Positions 61,892 through 64,000 of a stretch of DNA of 64,000 nt are shown here, in pieces; the stretch's first letter is position 1, and each line of letters opens with the position of its first letter. The notes beneath the pieces are model-generated. The model was given only the letters and a program-made list of their open reading frames with translations. It made no database searches and was not told where the DNA came from. The DNA is taken from the NCBI GenBank assembly GCA_038373865.1, contig JAXGGA010001582.1:1-64000 (forward strand), in the 5' to 3' direction. Origin of the DNA: Uloborus plumipes. Lineage: Eukaryota; Arthropoda; Arachnida; Araneae; Uloboridae. The translations under genes were made by a program, and so were the position numbers.

Positions 61892-62405
61892 GGTTTTCCA
61901 CGCACATACAGCCTGCTGAATATGTCTTCTTTTTCAGGAATATTCAAATTATAATGTACTAAATTTTCAATCGATTTGGAATGACTAAGAAGATTTTTTT
62001 TTGACATGTTTATGCAGTCAGCTGCCGTATAATCCACAACTTTCAAGCCTGCTAAATATTTTTGTTCTTTTTTAAAGGATATAATTTGAACAATAAACAA
62101 AGTTTCAGCCAGGATGGTATCACGTATATGAGCTCGCGGCACTCAGACTTAATTTACGCGACGCACTATTTATTGCGTCAGCTGAAGTGTTTTCCACCCA
62201 CATATAGCCAACTGAATATTAATTCTGGAATGAGTATTTTTCAAACTTTAACAATATGTTTAGAATAACTGAAAAAAAAGACATGTTTATACAGTCAGCT
62301 GACTTATAATCCACCACTTTCGAGCCAGATGAATATTTTTTTTCTCTTCTGCAGGGTATAATTTAAATAATAAACGAAGTTTCATCCGGTATGATTTCAC
62401 TTATT
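61892..62405. repeat. Two diverged direct repeats, about 230 bp each
   Basis: About 61892-62130 and 62188-62405 share, in order, 'ttttccac(g/c)cacata', 'ctgaatat', 'gacatgttta..cagtcagctg', 'tataatccac' and 'gtttcaKcc'. They are offset by about 280-296 bp. No shared coding frame. Confidence 0.75.
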
Positions 62406-62762
62406 TTTTAACACACTTGGGAGGCTGCCATTGCCTAACCCACCCCAGCTGGAAACCACGAATCTTCATAAAGTCACCATATCTACTATAAATTGAAATG
62501 AAAATTAGCCGGTATGAAATTGGTCACCAAAATATGTCGCTGGCTCCCGGACTATTATTGGAAGGGCAAATGCGTTCATAAAGGGGATGATTTGAAACTA
62601 TTCATTTGATAAATAAAGAAGGATACTGTTCAATCGCTGAACCGTCGATCTCAGACGTCGTGTAGTCCTTTTTCAGATTGGACTCGAAGTTCTGAACCCC
62701 TGCTTTGGACATGGTCACGTCCATGTGGTGACGAAGGAGCACACACATCTGTCGTCATTGCA

Positions 62763-62793
<31 letters not shown>
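62763..62793 (+). repeat. A31 tract, possible tail of a retroposed sequence
   Basis: A pure A run follows a non-AT-rich stretch (about 62655-62762), as expected of a poly(A)-tailed retroposon on the + strand. I found no clear flanking duplication and do not recognise the upstream sequence. Confidence 0.5.
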
Positions 62794-62794
<1 letters not shown>

Positions 62795-64000
62795 ATAATT
62801 TGAATTCAAGCTGCCGAAATTCAAATTAATTATTATTGTTATTGTGTTATTTTTGAAGTAACACATCTATAGCCGTAAACCTTGTAATGAGGTAAACTAC
62901 TTAAAATAGAATGCTTTGCTCACAAATTAAAATTAATGTGCTATTACTATTAATATGCTAAGGTAAACTTTCAAAACTGTCCCAAGAATGGGCACTTGGC
63001 TGTATCTTAAAACAATTGCCGCTCGATTTTACGATAAAATCGAACAGTATTGCTATTGCTTCAATAAAAAGATTTTTAGGAGTGATGAGCTTGTACGTAA
63101 AATCGTGGGTGTCAGCTACATTATTATTTTTCATTTAACGCTGCAACTACTAAAGACACAAAATAGCAAACATAAATTAAGATTCACTTTTATCGAAGTT
63201 CACCGTCAAACTTAGTGAATTATTCGAGTAAGTATTCGTGGGGCAGTTTTTTCAACATCTTTAGTTTGCTTTTGTCCGAAACTTTTTTTTATCGAAGTCT
63301 CAAAGTTTTTTGGATCAGTTAGCGGAACTTTTAACCTATTTAAAGTTCCTGTGGCTTCTGTTTGAAAGAGTTTCAAGTTTCAAACTGAAGGCATTCTCTG
63401 TGCTATTGTTCTCTCGGGACAGAGGAGGCGCCGAGTACATTGGGAAATATTTTGCCTCCCTCAAGCAGACATTAAAAATTAGAAGAAGAAAAAAAGTTTT
63501 TTTTTTCCAAATTTTCACGTTTGGGGAAAAAAAAAAGGAACAAAAGTATTTCGACTAGACAGATAAGCTTCAGTAAAAAATAAATCATAAAAAGATAAAT
63601 AGTCATAACACCTTCATAGATGCTGCCGGCATGTATTTACATTTAAAAATTTTTTTATGAAAATGAGAACACCGCAGCTCAGTGGAAAAAAGTACACGAA
63701 CCACTGAAATATGTTTTAACTACAAAAAAGGTTAAAATACAGTGAGCGAGATTTGAAATATTGTAATCTAATGAGACGACACATTCACACTAGTAATTCC
63801 AACTGTTTAAATGTGAAAACAAAAATTAACGAAACTACATCATTGGATTACAAAGGCAGGATATTTAAAATGAAAATATCAGGCTGGAATTTGAAAATTG
63901 CAGTGCGGAAAGCCAAAGCAATCAAATTGTTCTAGAAAATGAAAAACCACGGAAGAATTTTCAAAAACATTTTATCAATAATTTAAAACAATAAAAGAAG
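62794..64000. other. No gene recognised
   Basis: AT-rich sequence to the window edge. Frames up to 82 codons (63310-63558, + strand) show no recognised domain. Confidence 0.45.

Overview
The window is eukaryotic nuclear DNA from a large, AT-rich, intron-rich genome, most likely an arthropod. A chelicerate such as a spider is my best guess, inferred from the mix of Tc1, hAT, piggyBac-like and pogo-like elements, the long homopolymer C/G runs and the long introns. No species is established by the sequence. There are no operons and no CRISPR arrays. Nearly all long open frames are chance or microsatellite frames.

One host gene is recognisable, on the + strand: a homolog of the vertebrate PMEPA1/LDLRAD4 family, membrane-anchored inhibitors of TGF-beta/SMAD signalling. 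Two coding exons are secure. The transmembrane exon is 26103-26302 and the long C-terminal exon is 30309-30944, with matching intron phase and a poly(A) signal near 31379. A CpG-rich block at about 7740-8056 ends in a strong splice donor. In one frame it supplies a short ATG-initiated N-terminus with exactly the phase that the transmembrane exon needs, so it is a candidate first exon about 18 kb upstream. The joined protein would be 291 residues, close to the vertebrate family length.

The rest is dominated by DNA transposons, many with readable target-site duplications (TSDs). TTAA-flanked piggyBac-like MITEs lie at 32-262, 25107-25369, 40571-41070, 43645-44578 and 56038-56268. hAT-type elements with 8-bp TSDs lie at 2229-2394, 12281-14734 (a giant palindrome), 26428-28742 (in the host intron), 47765-53165 and 49847-50926. 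TA-flanked pogo/mariner-type MITEs lie at 539-952, 3831-4390, 22549-23859, 26912-27465, 35218-35873, 36305-37048 and 51381-52031. At the right-hand end one Tc1 element (58698-60118, one stop codon short of an intact transposase) sits inside another (58559-61430, frameshifted). A hAT transposase C-terminus survives at 16160-16507. tRNA-derived retroposons occur at about 15360, 55290 and 61750.

The most unusual signals are: the 2.45-kb palindrome, with internal tandem units and a perfect 8-bp TSD; a repeat family at 9.2 and 56.8 kb that shares a spaced 14-bp motif grid; a 5' half of tRNA-Phe flanked by a 10-bp direct repeat; the DD32E-like spacing of the nested Tc1 transposase; and the apparent loss of the first PY motif in the PMEPA1-like protein. 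About 31.4-47.7 kb is comparatively poor in recognisable elements and has no gene I can support.
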